This document shows positions 34,929 to 44,485 of a stretch of DNA of 64,000 bases, piece after piece. The stretch is from Oceanococcus sp041619555. Its GTDB lineage: Bacteria > Pseudomonadota > Gammaproteobacteria > Nevskiales > Oceanococcaceae. A model generated the notes under the pieces. The model had not been told where the DNA came from and did not search any database. It saw only the letters and a list, made by a program, of their open reading frames with translations. The stretch is from assembly GCA_041619555.1 (NCBI GenBank), contig JBFKDQ010000009.1, positions 1 through 64,000 of the forward strand. The letters run 5' to 3'. Position numbers and translations under genes: made by a program. Numbering within the stretch: the stretch's first letter is position 1; each line of letters opens with the position of its first letter.

Positions 34929-35515
34929 GGCCAGATGGCATCAAGCAGATGGCCCTGCGCCTCGGCCTCGGGATGAATGCCATCTTCCTGAAAGGCCCCC
35001 GGATCGGTGGCGATGGCATCGAGGAAAAAGGGCACCAGCACCGCGCCGGTCTGCTCGCTGACGGTGCGGAAACTGGCCCGGAACGCGCTGCTGTAGCGTT
35101 GTCCGTAGTTGGTCGGGATGCGCATTTCCAGCAGCAGTACACGCGCTCCGGACGCTTGCGAGGCCTCAACCATGGCCAGCAGATTGGCCTGCATTTGGCT
35201 CAGCGACAGGGCCCGCAGACCATCATTCGCGCCCAGTTCCAGCAAGACCAGGCGCGGACGGTGTTCGGCCAGCGCCTGGGGCAGGCGGCGCGCGCCGCCC
35301 GCCGTGGTTTCGCCGGACACGCTGATATTGACCACCTCATAAGGGAACCCGCGCGCCTGCAGACGGTCTTCAAGCAGAGCCACCCATCCCGCGGACTTCG
35401 GAATGCCGTAGGCTGCCGACAGGGAATCCCCCAGTACCAGCACTTTGCCGGCCGGCTCGGCCGCCGCCAGCGGCTGTACGCTGGCCAGACAGACAAGAAG
35501 GACACACGGCATCAT
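34904..35515 (-). CDS. tesA: Multifunctional acyl-CoA thioesterase I / arylesterase / lysophospholipase L1
   Basis: The 203-residue protein has a short signal peptide (cleavage near LAAA-EP) and the TesA layout: VLVLGDSLSAAYG with Ser31, ISGET-like SVSGETTAGG, LELGANDGLRAL, and DGIHPEAEAQ with the Asp-His. It hydrolyses acyl-CoAs, lysophospholipids and aryl esters in the periplasm. It is divergent from ybbA-ybbP exactly as in Escherichia coli. The start codons of the two genes overlap: CAT of tesA (35513-35515) and ATG of ybbA (35514-35516) share bases. A second ATG at 35512 is an alternative for tesA. Confidence 0.92.
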   Translation of the reverse strand: MMPCVLLVCLASVQPLAAAEPAGKVLVLGDSLSAAYGIPKSAGWVALLEDRLQARGFPYEVVNISVSGETTAGGARRLPQALAEHRPRLVLLELGANDGLRALSLSQMQANLLAMVEASQASGARVLLLEMRIPTNYGQRYSSAFRASFRTVSEQTGAVLVPFFLDAIATDPGAFQEDGIHPEAEAQGHLLDAIWPYLQPLLD

Positions 35516-36185
35516 GAGCTTCGCGATACAGGCTAGCGGCATCAGCAAACGGGTTGAAAACGGCAGTGACTGGCTGGACATACTCAAGCAACTCGATCTG
35601 GACATCGTAAGCGGAGAAAGTGTAGCGATTCTGGGGCGCTCAGGCGCCGGCAAGACCACCCTGCTCTCGATCCTGGCGGGCCTGGATTTGCCTAGCACCG
35701 GCACCATCCGCATCGCCGGCCACGAAATCACCAGTCTGGATGAAGAGCAGCGGGCGCGCCTGCGGGCCGGCCGCATCGGCTTCGTGTTTCAGGCATTCCA
35801 ATTGCTCGATAGTTTCACCGCGCTGGAAAATGTCCGGCTGTCCGCCGAACTGGCCGGCCTGGATCAGCCCGCCGCACGGGCCATCAAGGCCTTGGAGGAA
35901 GTGGGCCTGGCACAACGCCAGCGCCATCAGCCGCGCCAGCTGTCCGGCGGCGAGAAACAGCGCGTTGCCCTCGCCCGGGCATTCGCCGGCGAACCGGAAA
36001 TCCTGTTCGCTGACGAGCCCACCGGCAATCTGGATGGCAGCACCGGGGCGCGGATCATCGAATTGATGTTCGATCTCAACCGCCAACGCGGCACCACCCT
36101 CGTTCTGGTGACTCACGACGAAGAGCTCGCCGCCCGCTGCCAGCGCCAGCTGCGCCTGCAGGATGGCCAGTTGGTGACGGCATGA
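35514..36185 (+). CDS. ybbA: ABC transporter ATP-binding protein YbbA
   Basis: The 223-residue ATPase is of the LolD/MacB type. Walker A is LGRSGAGKTT, the Q-loop VFQAFQLL, the signature LSGGEKQRVALARA, Walker B LFADEPTGNLD and the switch His in LVTHDEE. It energises the FtsX-like permease encoded next, whose ATG overlaps its stop by four bases. The YbbA-YbbP pair is thought to extract a substrate from the outer leaflet or aid envelope lipid handling; the precise substrate is not settled. The start at 35514 was chosen over an earlier in-frame ATG because it matches the family's N-terminus and the divergent tesA arrangement. Confidence 0.92.
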   Translation: MSFAIQASGISKRVENGSDWLDILKQLDLDIVSGESVAILGRSGAGKTTLLSILAGLDLPSTGTIRIAGHEITSLDEEQRARLRAGRIGFVFQAFQLLDSFTALENVRLSAELAGLDQPAARAIKALEEVGLAQRQRHQPRQLSGGEKQRVALARAFAGEPEILFADEPTGNLDGSTGARIIELMFDLNRQRGTTLVLVTHDEELAARCQRQLRLQDGQLVTA

Positions 36186-38659
36186 ACTGGCGCTGGCGCT
36201 GGACCCAAATTCATCTACGCGGCCTGCTGGCGCAAAGCGAATTGCGGGTGCTGGGCCTGGCACTGCTCTGCGCGGTTGCCGCCAGCAGCGCGGTCAATCT
36301 GTTCAGCGACCGCATGTCACGCGCGATCGAAAACCAGAGCGGCGAAACCCTGGGCGCGGACCTCATCATCAGCAGCCGCACGCCGATCGATGGCGCTCTG
36401 GGCCAGCAGTTCAAAGCCCTCGGGCTGCAAAACAGCGCCACCATTCAGTTGCCTTCGGTGGTCTGGCATGAGAAACGCAGCGAACTGGCCGGCATCAAGG
36501 CGGTACAGCCAGGATACCCGCTCAAAGGCCGTCTGCGCGTCAGCACCGGCGTCCTGCAGGAAGACATGGATACGGCGGAAATCCCTGCCGTTGGCGAGGC
36601 CTGGGCCGATGCGCGGCTGTGGAGCCAGCTGGGCCTGCAACTCGGCAGTCGCATCGAGGTCGGCGCCATCGAACTGCAGATCACCCGGCTGCTGAGTTAC
36701 GAACCGGATCGCGGCTCCGGCTTCGTCGACATCGCACCGCGTCTGCTGATCAATCACGCCGACCTCGATGCCAGCGGCCTGCTGCTGCCGGGCAGTCGGG
36801 CGCAATATCGCCTGCTTCTTGCCGGCAGCAGCGAGGCGCTTGAGCGCGCTCAGGCCATCGAGCTGCCGCGCGGGACGAAATCACTCACGCCCAGCACCGC
36901 CCGACCGGAGATTCGCAGCGCGATCGAACGGGCGAACAACTTTCTCGCGCTCGCCGCCCTCACCGCCAGCCTGCTGGGCGCCGTCGCGATCGCGTTGTGC
37001 GCCCAGCAATATGGTCACAGCCTGCGATCCGATGTCGCCCTGCTGCGCTGCCTTGGTGCCCGCCGCAACGACATCCTGCTGGCATTGGGCCTCAGCCTGG
37101 CCAGCATCGTCGTGCTGGTCGGCGGGCTCGGCGCCGCCATCGGCTTTCTCGCCCAGTCGGCGCTCAGCGGCCTGGCCGATGTGTTTCTGCTGCAGAACCT
37201 GCCACCGACGCGGCCGCTCGCGCTGGCCCAGTCCTGGCTGATCGCACTCATCCTGCTCGCCGGCTTCGCCCTGCCGCCGATCCTCGGCGCCACCCATGAA
37301 TCGCCGGTTGGCGTGTTCCAGGCGCGGGTCGGCCAGCGCGGCCGCAGCCGTTGGTGGGTGCTGGCGGCGGGTCTGGCTTTCGCCGGGCTGCTGGCGCTGC
37401 AGGTTTCGGACCTGCGCCTGATGGCCCTGGTCAGCCTCGGCCAGCTGCTCTGCGCCGGCCTGCTGGCCGGTCTGTGCTGGCTGTTCCTGCGCTCGGCCGC
37501 GCGCTTGCGCGATGCCCCCTTGCTGGGCGCCCGGCTGGGCCTGAGCAATTTGCTGCGCCGCCCCGCCCTGACGATGGCGCAATGCGTCAGTCTCGGACTC
37601 GGCCTGCTTGCGCTGCTGCTGCTGACCGTCGTGCGCCAGGATCTGCTGGAAGGCTGGCAGAACAAACTGCCGCCGGAAACACCGAACCAGTTTCTGATCA
37701 ACATCCAGCCGGACCAGGTCGAGCCGCTGCGCCGCTATCTCGCCGAGCGCGAATTGCGCGCCGAGCGGATCTGGCCGATGATCCGGGCACGCCTGAGCAG
37801 CATCAATGGACGCGTAGTCAGCGTCGACGATTTCCCTGATCCGGAGACCCAGCGCTGGATCAATCGTGATTTCAATCTGTCATCGACTGCCGAACTCGGC
37901 CCGGACAATCGCCTGCTGGAAGGCCGCTGGTGGGGAGCAGATGGCGCCGGACAGGCCTGGCTATCGGCCGACAGTTACGCCCGTGAACGTCTGGACCTGC
38001 AACTGGGCGACCGGCTTGGCCTGGATTTCGCCGGCCGCCTGATTGAATTCGAGGTGCGCAGTTTCCGCGAGGTGGACTGGGAGTCGTTCCAGCCCAATTT
38101 CTTCCTGCTCACGCCGCCCGGCATCCTCGATGATCTGCCGGCCACCTGGCTGACCAGCGTTTACCTGCCGCCGGCGCGGCGGGCGGAACTGCGCAGCCTG
38201 AACCAGCATTTTCCGAACATTACCGTGCTTGATCTTGACGCGATGATGGCGCAGGTGCGACAGATCATGAACCGGATCGTCAGCGCGCTGGAGTTGATCT
38301 TCGTCTTCACCCTGCTCGCCGGCCTCACGGTCTTGATGGCGGCAATGGAAGCCGGTCGCCGCGAGCGCGCACGAGAGATCGCTCTGAAACGCGCGCTGGG
38401 AGCGCCGCTGGCGGATATTCGCGCCACCCTGCTGAGTGAATTCGCCTGCCTGGGCCTGCTCAGCGGTTCCATCGCGGCGGTGTGCGCCCAGGCCATTGGC
38501 TGGGCCCTGGCGCGCTTCGTTTTCGAATTTCCCTATCAGGGTGATCCGCTGGCTCTGCTGGGCAGCGCGCTGGCCGCCGCGACCCTGGTCTGCGCGGTGG
38601 CCTGGATCAGTCTCAAACGGGTGCTGAACACCCCGCCGGACCAGGTCCTGCGCGCCTGA
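36182..38659 (+). CDS. ybbP: FtsX-like permease YbbP
   Basis: The 825-residue inner-membrane protein is close in size to E. coli YbbP (about 800). One N-terminal helix (LLCAVAASSAVNL) precedes a large periplasmic domain. Then comes a bundle of FtsX-type helices from about residue 265, further helices around 395-440, a second periplasmic region, and a closing three-helix FtsX domain from about 700. It is the membrane partner of YbbA in an ATP-driven mechanotransmission-type transporter. It forms an operon with ybbA by ATGA overlap. A perfect hairpin follows the stop. Confidence 0.92.
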   Translation: MNWRWRWTQIHLRGLLAQSELRVLGLALLCAVAASSAVNLFSDRMSRAIENQSGETLGADLIISSRTPIDGALGQQFKALGLQNSATIQLPSVVWHEKRSELAGIKAVQPGYPLKGRLRVSTGVLQEDMDTAEIPAVGEAWADARLWSQLGLQLGSRIEVGAIELQITRLLSYEPDRGSGFVDIAPRLLINHADLDASGLLLPGSRAQYRLLLAGSSEALERAQAIELPRGTKSLTPSTARPEIRSAIERANNFLALAALTASLLGAVAIALCAQQYGHSLRSDVALLRCLGARRNDILLALGLSLASIVVLVGGLGAAIGFLAQSALSGLADVFLLQNLPPTRPLALAQSWLIALILLAGFALPPILGATHESPVGVFQARVGQRGRSRWWVLAAGLAFAGLLALQVSDLRLMALVSLGQLLCAGLLAGLCWLFLRSAARLRDAPLLGARLGLSNLLRRPALTMAQCVSLGLGLLALLLLTVVRQDLLEGWQNKLPPETPNQFLINIQPDQVEPLRRYLAERELRAERIWPMIRARLSSINGRVVSVDDFPDPETQRWINRDFNLSSTAELGPDNRLLEGRWWGADGAGQAWLSADSYARERLDLQLGDRLGLDFAGRLIEFEVRSFREVDWESFQPNFFLLTPPGILDDLPATWLTSVYLPPARRAELRSLNQHFPNITVLDLDAMMAQVRQIMNRIVSALELIFVFTLLAGLTVLMAAMEAGRRERAREIALKRALGAPLADIRATLLSEFACLGLLSGSIAAVCAQAIGWALARFVFEFPYQGDPLALLGSALAAATLVCAVAWISLKRVLNTPPDQVLRA

Positions 38660-38665
38660 ATCTCG

Positions 38666-38691
38666 CTGCCGCGCCGCAAGCAGCGCGGCAG
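38666..38691. terminator. Perfect 9-bp hairpin between convergent ybbP and secF
   Basis: CTGCCGCGC (38666-38674) and GCGCGGCAG (38683-38691) pair perfectly around an eight-base loop, filling the 39-base gap between the two converging genes. It lacks a T tract. Its position and strength suggest a bidirectional transcription stop. Confidence 0.5.
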
Positions 38692-38698
38692 GCGGGGA

Positions 38699-39640
38699 TC
38701 AGACCTGAGCGCCGCTGTCATCCAGCGGCGCGGGGGCTTCCTGCGGAATCAGATCGCCGCGCTGCAGGCCCAGCGCAAGAGAGGAGCTACCCGCCACGTA
38801 GATCGAGGAATAGGTGCCGACCAGCACGCCCACGATCAGAGCCAGGGAGAATCCGTTGAGCGCCTCACCGCCCAGAAAGAACAGGGAGCACAAAACGATC
38901 AAGGTGGTGCCCGACGTCATCAAGGTGCGGGAAAGCATTTCGTTGATCGAGCGGTTCATCACCTCGACCTCGTTGCCGCCGTTCTTGCGCCGGTAGTTCT
39001 CCCGGCAGCGATCGAAGACCACGATGGTGTCGTTCAGCGAGTAACCGATCACCGCGAGCACTGCGGCGAGCACGGAAAGGTCAAACTCGATGCCGACCAC
39101 GGAAAACACGCCGAGCGTGACCAGCACATCGTGGACCAATGCGGCCACCGCACCAGCCGAGAACTTCCAGTGAAAGCGGAACACGACGTACAGGAAGATG
39201 CAGGCCAACGCCCAGATCATCGCCAGGCCACCGTCGACCGTCAGCTCTTCGCCCACCTGGGGACCGACAAACTCCACCCGCCTGAGTTCGAGCTGCGCGC
39301 CGTCAGCGCGCAAGGCCGCATACACCTCGTTGCTGAGGCTGGCCGCATCGCTGGCGTCACTGGGCGGCAGGCGGATCAGTACGTCATCGCTGGCGCCGAA
39401 ATGCTGCACGATGGCGGCCTCGAAGCCGCTGGCCGCCAGACGCTCGCGCACGCTGTTCAGTTCAACCGCCTGCGGATAGCCGACTTCCACCACCACGCCG
39501 CCGGTGAAATCGATGCCGAAATTCAGACCCCGCGTAGTCAGCGAAGCCAGGGAGACAAGGAGCAGCAGGCCGGACAGGACGGCAGCCCAGCGACGATTCC
39601 CCATGAAGTTGATATTGGTGGGCTTGGACAATGCTCGCAT
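38699..39640 (-). CDS. secF: Protein translocase subunit SecF
   Basis: From the ATG at 39640 the product is 313 residues. A first TM helix is followed by the GLNFGIDFTGGVVVEV segment, a periplasmic P1 domain, and five further helices including VIGYSLNDTIVVFDRCREN, the SecF signature. With SecD and YajC it forms the accessory complex that uses proton-motive force to complete Sec export. The start lies four bases after the secD stop, which favours 39640 over an upstream in-frame ATG at 39667. Confidence 0.95.
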   Translation of the reverse strand: MRALSKPTNINFMGNRRWAAVLSGLLLLVSLASLTTRGLNFGIDFTGGVVVEVGYPQAVELNSVRERLAASGFEAAIVQHFGASDDVLIRLPPSDASDAASLSNEVYAALRADGAQLELRRVEFVGPQVGEELTVDGGLAMIWALACIFLYVVFRFHWKFSAGAVAALVHDVLVTLGVFSVVGIEFDLSVLAAVLAVIGYSLNDTIVVFDRCRENYRRKNGGNEVEVMNRSINEMLSRTLMTSGTTLIVLCSLFFLGGEALNGFSLALIVGVLVGTYSSIYVAGSSSLALGLQRGDLIPQEAPAPLDDSGAQV

Positions 39641-39644
39641 GGGC

Positions 39645-41510
39645 TTATACCGGCAGATCGGCGGCACGGCGTTTGCCGTACAGCGCGTTGACCAGAATTC
39701 GGGTTCCGAAAATGGCCGTGAACATGGAAGACACGATACCGATGGACAGGGTCACCGCGAACCCCTTGATCGGCCCGGTGCCGAAAACAAACAGAATCAC
39801 CGCCGCGATCAGAGTCGTGATATTGGCGTCTGCGATGGTCACGAAAGCCTTCTCATAACCGGCGGAGATGGCTTTCTGGCTGCCGCTGCCAGCGAACAAT
39901 TCTTCGCGAATGCGCTCGAAGATCAACACATTGGCGTCCACCGCCATCCCCACGGTGAGAACGATCCCAGCGATGCCCGGCAGGGTCAGCGTCGCCTGGA
40001 TCGCCGAGAGCACCGCCACGATCAACACCAGATTCAACAGCAGGGCGAGATTGGCAATCAGGCCGAAAACCCGGTAGTACAGGGCCATGGACACCACCAC
40101 CGCCAGGAAGCCGACGAGGACCGCCTTGACGCCCTGATCGATGTTGTCCTGCCCCAGGCTCGGACCGATGGTGCGTTCCTCGACGATGGCAATCGGCGCG
40201 GCCAGCGCTCCCGCCCGCAACAGCAAGGACAGATCATGCGCTTCCTTGCTGCTCAAGCCGGTGGTCTGGAAACGTTTGCCGAAAACCCCGCGCACCGTGG
40301 CCACGCTGATGATCTCCTGCGTATCGATCCGTTCGCGCTCGGCCTCGCCTTGCGCGTTGTAGCTGACACGAACATCGCTTTCCTTGAACAGCACCGCCAT
40401 CAGCTGACCGACGTTCTTTTCGGTATAACGGAACATGGCCTTGGCGCCCGCTCCGTTCAGGGTCACGGAGACGGCCGGGGTACCGCTTTCCTGATCGATG
40501 GTGGCGGCGGCATCAACGATCTGACTGCCGGTCGCGATCACGTCCGACTTCAGCAGAATCGGCCGCTCCGTACCGCGTTCGTAGAACAGTTCGGTATCGG
40601 GCGGCACCCGGCCCGTGCGCGCCGCCAGCGCCGCATCTTCACCCTCGGCCACCGCGCGATACTCCAGTGTCGCCGTCGCATCCAGAATCGACTTCGCCTG
40701 CGTCGGATCCTTGACCCCGGGAAGTTGCACCAGGATGCGATCACGCCCCTGGCGCTGAACCAGCGGCTCGGCGACGCCAAGCTGATTGACGCGATTGCGC
40801 AGGGTCGTGAGATTCTGCTTGACGGAAAAATCGATGATGCGATTGACTTCCGCCTCGGACAGCCCCGCACGCAAGGTCAAGGCGCCACCCGCCTCCGGCT
40901 CGATCATGAACTCGGTGTATTCCTTGGCCAGGACCTGGCGTGCGGCTTCCAGGGTTTCGGCATCGCGGAAGTCCAGTTCCACCTGCCCATCCACCAGCCG
41001 TCGACCGCTGTAGCGCAGAGGTGGCTCCTGCCTCCGCAGGAACGCCGGCAGGTCCTTGGCGTACTGCTCGCTTGCGGCTTTCAAGACATAGTCGACATCG
41101 ACTTCCATCAGAAAATGCACGCCGCCGCGTAAATCCAGGCCCAGTGCCATCGGCTGCCCACCAAGTTCCACCAGCCAGGCCGGCGTGCGTGGAATCATGC
41201 TCAGGGCCACGATGTAATCGTGACCCAGGGCGCGTTTCAATGCATCGGCCGCCAGCAGCTGTTCGGATTCTCGCAGCAGTCGCACTTCCACCCGACGGTT
41301 TTCGTCAAAGCGACTTTGGAAATCCTCGATCCCTGCCCCCTTCAAGGCCCGCTCGACCCGACTGAGATCTTGCGGCGAACTGGGTTCGCCACTGTCCAGC
41401 GAGACCAGCAAGGCCGGATCTTCGCCAAACAGATTAGGCAGAGCATAGAGTGCGCCGACCAGGATCACGAGGATCAGGGTCAGCACCTTCCACATCGGGG
41501 ATGTATTCAT
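39645..41510 (-). CDS. secD: Protein translocase subunit SecD
   Basis: The 621-residue protein has an N-terminal TM helix (VLTLILVILVGALYALP) and the conserved GLDLRGGVHFLMEVD segment. A large periplasmic region includes DRILVQLPGVKDP, and a C-terminal five-helix bundle contains GMAVDANVLIFERIREE. Its length agrees with E. coli SecD (615). It works with SecF and YajC at the SecYEG channel. It is the fourth gene of the queA-tgt-yajC-secD-secF operon, 80 bases after yajC. Confidence 0.96.
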   Translation of the reverse strand: MNTSPMWKVLTLILVILVGALYALPNLFGEDPALLVSLDSGEPSSPQDLSRVERALKGAGIEDFQSRFDENRRVEVRLLRESEQLLAADALKRALGHDYIVALSMIPRTPAWLVELGGQPMALGLDLRGGVHFLMEVDVDYVLKAASEQYAKDLPAFLRRQEPPLRYSGRRLVDGQVELDFRDAETLEAARQVLAKEYTEFMIEPEAGGALTLRAGLSEAEVNRIIDFSVKQNLTTLRNRVNQLGVAEPLVQRQGRDRILVQLPGVKDPTQAKSILDATATLEYRAVAEGEDAALAARTGRVPPDTELFYERGTERPILLKSDVIATGSQIVDAAATIDQESGTPAVSVTLNGAGAKAMFRYTEKNVGQLMAVLFKESDVRVSYNAQGEAERERIDTQEIISVATVRGVFGKRFQTTGLSSKEAHDLSLLLRAGALAAPIAIVEERTIGPSLGQDNIDQGVKAVLVGFLAVVVSMALYYRVFGLIANLALLLNLVLIVAVLSAIQATLTLPGIAGIVLTVGMAVDANVLIFERIREELFAGSGSQKAISAGYEKAFVTIADANITTLIAAVILFVFGTGPIKGFAVTLSIGIVSSMFTAIFGTRILVNALYGKRRAADLPV

Positions 41511-41590
41511 TCGTGGGTCCGGTTCAGGTACGGCAATGCGCCACCGGGCAGCTCATCACCGCCGGCGGCATCGTCCCAAGGTGGGGGGAT

Positions 41591-41923
41591 TCAGAGCTGT
41601 TTCAAGGTGCCTTTCGGCAATACCGAGCCCAAGGCAGCCTTTTGCACCTTGACTTCGACTCCGGCAGCGATTTCCAGGGTCATGTACACCTCACCCACGT
41701 CGGTGACCTTGCCGGCCAGACCGCCGCTGGTGACCACCTCATCGCCTTTGGCTAGGCCGCCGGTCATGGCCTTGTGTTCCTTGTTCCGCTTCATTTGCGG
41801 CCGGATCAGCATGAAGTAGAACAGCACAACCAGCGCAATGAGCGGGAACAGCTGGGCGAACAGGCTCGGCTGCGCGGGCGCGCCGGCTTGCTGAGCGATA
41901 GCGGAGGAGATCAACCAGTCCAT
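41591..41923 (-). CDS. yajC: Preprotein translocase subunit YajC
   Basis: The 110-residue protein has one TM helix (LFPLIALVVLFYFMLIRPQ) followed by the conserved basic RPQMKRNKEHKAM stretch and a small cytoplasmic domain (LAKGDEVVTSGGLAGKVTDVGE). It associates with SecDF and with AcrB in E. coli. It lies 30 bases downstream of tgt in the standard gammaproteobacterial order. Confidence 0.95.
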   Translation of the reverse strand: MDWLISSAIAQQAGAPAQPSLFAQLFPLIALVVLFYFMLIRPQMKRNKEHKAMTGGLAKGDEVVTSGGLAGKVTDVGEVYMTLEIAAGVEVKVQKAALGSVLPKGTLKQL

Positions 41924-41953
41924 AGTGATTTACGTGTCGGCAAAAGGCGCGGA

Positions 41954-43054
41954 TTATGCCATGAATCGAGCCTTGAACTCGGCATGAAATGCGCTGAAAC
42001 GCTGTTCTTCGATGGCCTGTCGGATCTGCGCCATCAGATTCAGGTAGTAATGCAGGTTGTGCAGGGTGTTCAGACGCGCCCCGAGAATTTCGCCGCAGCG
42101 CTGCAGATGATGCAGATAAGCGCGGCTGTAATTTCGGCAGGTGGCGCACGCGCAGGCCGGGTCCAGCGGTCCGGTATCGGTGCGGTGGCGGGCGTTGCGA
42201 ATGCGGATCACGCCTTCGCTGGTGAACAGATGTCCGTTGCGTGCGTTGCGCGTGGGCATCACGCAGTCGAACATGTCGACTCCGCGCGCCACCGCCTCGA
42301 CGATATCCAGCGGTGTGCCGACGCCCATCAGATAGCGCGGCGCCTGCGCCGGCATCTTGTCGGCCAGGCCATCGAGCACCCGGATTCGCTCGGCTTCCGG
42401 CTCGCCCACCGACAAGCCGCCGATGGCATAACCATCAAACCCGATCGCGGTCAGGGCGGCGAGGGATTTCTCCCGCAGTGCCGGATACATGCCCCCTTGC
42501 ACGATACCGAACAGCGCCCCGCCCCTGCCGCCGTGCTCGCGCGCACAACGCTCCGCCCAGCGCGCCGACAGTTCCATGGACACGCGCGCCTGCGCCTCGC
42601 TGGCCGGATACGGGGTGCACTCATCGAACTGCATGATGATGTCGGCGCCGAGATCCTGCTGGATCTGAATCGAAATTTCCGGACTGAGGAACACCTTGTC
42701 GCCATTGATCGGCGACCGGAAATGCACGCCGTCTTCGCCGAGCTTGCGCAACTCCGCCAGACTCCAGACCTGAAAACCACCGGAGTCGGTCAGGATCGGG
42801 CCTGACCAGTGCATGAAATCATGCAGATCGCCATGCGCCTTGACAATCTCGGTGCCAGGCCGCAACCACAGATGAAAGGTATTGCCCAGAATGATGCTCG
42901 CACCGATCTCGCGCAATTCCTCGGGCGTCATCGCCTTGACCGTGCCATAGGTGCCGACCGGCATGAAGATCGGCGTTTCCACCACGCCGCGCGCGAAGGT
43001 GAGGCGGCCACGCCGGGCGCCTGCGTGCTGCTCCAGCAATTCAAATTGCATCAT
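41954..43054 (-). CDS. tgt: tRNA-guanine transglycosylase
   Basis: The 366-residue enzyme exchanges guanine-34 for preQ1 in tRNAs with GUN anticodons. Landmarks include RGRLTFARGVVETPIFMPVG near the start, LTDSGGFQVWSL with the catalytic region, FDECTPYP, GGLSVGEP, DCVMPTRNARNG with the nucleophilic Asp, and the zinc site CACATC...HH. The ATG at 43054 overlaps the queA stop (ATGA); the next codon is also ATG and aligns with the E. coli start. QueA, the next enzyme of the queuosine pathway, is immediately upstream. Confidence 0.96.
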   Translation of the reverse strand: MMQFELLEQHAGARRGRLTFARGVVETPIFMPVGTYGTVKAMTPEELREIGASIILGNTFHLWLRPGTEIVKAHGDLHDFMHWSGPILTDSGGFQVWSLAELRKLGEDGVHFRSPINGDKVFLSPEISIQIQQDLGADIIMQFDECTPYPASEAQARVSMELSARWAERCAREHGGRGGALFGIVQGGMYPALREKSLAALTAIGFDGYAIGGLSVGEPEAERIRVLDGLADKMPAQAPRYLMGVGTPLDIVEAVARGVDMFDCVMPTRNARNGHLFTSEGVIRIRNARHRTDTGPLDPACACATCRNYSRAYLHHLQRCGEILGARLNTLHNLHYYLNLMAQIRQAIEEQRFSAFHAEFKARFMA

Positions 43055-44109
43055 TGACGCTCCAGCCACATCGCATCCCCGTAACTGAAAAAACGATAGC
43101 CCTCGGCCACCGCCTGCCGATACGCCTGCATCACCGCCTCATGGCCGGCAAAGGCACAGACCAGCATCAGCAAGGTGGACTCCGGCAGATGAAAATTGGT
43201 CAGTAAGGCATCCACCACCTTGAAATCGTAACCGGGCGTGATGAACAGGCGACTTTCGCCGGCAAACGGCTCGACTTCACCGCCTGCCGCCGCCGTTTCC
43301 AGCGCCCGCACCACGGTGGTGCCCACCGCGATGATCCGCCCTCCCCGCGCCCGGGTTGCATGAATACGCGCCACCACATCGGCGCTTACGCTCAGACGCT
43401 CGGCATGCATCTGGTGCGCCGACACATCCTCCACCCGCATCGGCTGAAACGTCCCGGCGCCCACATGCAGGGTCACGAAAGTCTGCTCCACTCCACGCCC
43501 GGCCAGGGCCGCCAACAAGTCTTCATCGAAATGCAGGCCGGCCGTCGGCGCCGCCACCGCACCCGGCTCACGCGCGAAGACCGTCTGGTAGCGGGTCTCA
43601 TCCGCGGCCACGGGCGTGCGGTGGATATACGGAGGCAATGGCACCTCGCCATGGGTCTGCAGCAGGCTCCACCAGTCACCCTCGGCCAGTTCCAGGCGAA
43701 ACAACTGCTCCTGACGTTCGAGCACTTCAATGGCCCGTCCCCCCACGTGCAGAATGCTGCCTGGCCTGGGTGTCTTGCTCGCCCGCAGAAAGGCCCAGAC
43801 CTGACGCTCATCCAGCACCCGCTCCAGCATGATTTCCACCGCACCGCCGGTGCTCTTGCGCCCGTGCAGGCGGGCTGGAATCACGCGGGTATCATTGAAC
43901 ACCATCAGATCGCCAGGCCGCACCAGATCCAGCACATCCACGATCCGGCCATGCCGCAGGCCCGCCTCGCGCAGCGCCAGAAGTCGCGCAGCCGTGCGTT
44001 CGGCCAAAGGCTGCTGGGCGATCAGTTCCGGCGGCAATTCGAAATGAAAGTCACTGCGCTTCACAGTCGCTGGGCCTCGAAAATCTTCATCGACAGGGTG
44101 TTTCTTCAT
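43051..44109 (-). CDS. queA: S-adenosylmethionine:tRNA ribosyltransferase-isomerase
   Basis: The product is 352 residues and converts preQ1 in tRNA to epoxyqueuosine using SAM. Family segments include FELPPELIAQQPLAERTAARL, LMVFNDTRVIPARL, FLRASKTPRPG, PTAGLHFDEDLL, VTLHVGAGTFQPM and a C-terminal FHLPESTLLML. The true start may be the GTG at 44064, which aligns with the usual N-terminus (VKRSDFHFELP) and follows a GAGG sequence; the ATG at 44109 has no visible ribosome-binding site. It is the first gene of the Sec accessory operon. Confidence 0.95.
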   Translation of the reverse strand: MKKHPVDEDFRGPATVKRSDFHFELPPELIAQQPLAERTAARLLALREAGLRHGRIVDVLDLVRPGDLMVFNDTRVIPARLHGRKSTGGAVEIMLERVLDERQVWAFLRASKTPRPGSILHVGGRAIEVLERQEQLFRLELAEGDWWSLLQTHGEVPLPPYIHRTPVAADETRYQTVFAREPGAVAAPTAGLHFDEDLLAALAGRGVEQTFVTLHVGAGTFQPMRVEDVSAHQMHAERLSVSADVVARIHATRARGGRIIAVGTTVVRALETAAAGGEVEPFAGESRLFITPGYDFKVVDALLTNFHLPESTLLMLVCAFAGHEAVMQAYRQAVAEGYRFFSYGDAMWLERQ

Positions 44110-44169
44110 GAGCGGCCGCGAATTCTAGCTTTTTCTGCCCGGACGCTACCGTCGAAGTACACATCTGGC

Positions 44170-44175
44170 TATAAT
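44170..44175 (+). promoter_or_regulatory. -10 box of the tRNA-Leu promoter
   Basis: A perfect TATAAT lies 26 bases before the tRNA. No good -35 is seen. Initiation would be expected near 44182, giving a short 5' leader to be trimmed. Confidence 0.6.
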
Positions 44176-44201
44176 CCGCGCCTCGCAATGAGCGACTTCG
44201 T

Positions 44202-44288
44202 GCCGAAGTGGCGGAATTGGTAGACGCGCCGGATTCAAAATCCGGTTCTGGCAACAGAGTGCGAGTTCGATTCTCGCCTTCGGCACCA
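44202..44288 (+). tRNA. tRNA-Leu (anticodon CAA)
   Basis: The acceptor strands GCCGAAG and CTTCGGC pair fully, the discriminator is A and CCA is encoded (44286-44288). The anticodon stem CCGGA/TCCGG encloses the loop TTCAAAA, giving anticodon CAA that reads UUG. A long variable arm and GTTCGA T-loop complete a class II leucine tRNA. Confidence 0.96.
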
Positions 44289-44485
44289 TTTGCACACCCG
44301 GTTTCCGGTGGACGACGAAAGCCGGTGCACGGAACCGGATCCAACGGCGATCCGCCATGGCGCCGGTGGTCAGCTGGCGTTCCGAATCGCGCCCTGTGCA
44401 CCGACGCTAAGTCACTGTCTGTTGGCCACATTCCACGTGTTGCGGTAGATTGGACCGAAAAGATCTTAGCCGGTCGGGAGCCTTA

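Noticed and set aside
44289..44485. Terminator or small RNA after tRNA-Leu
   Set aside because: Only imperfect short inverted repeats were found and no T tract, so nothing is claimed.
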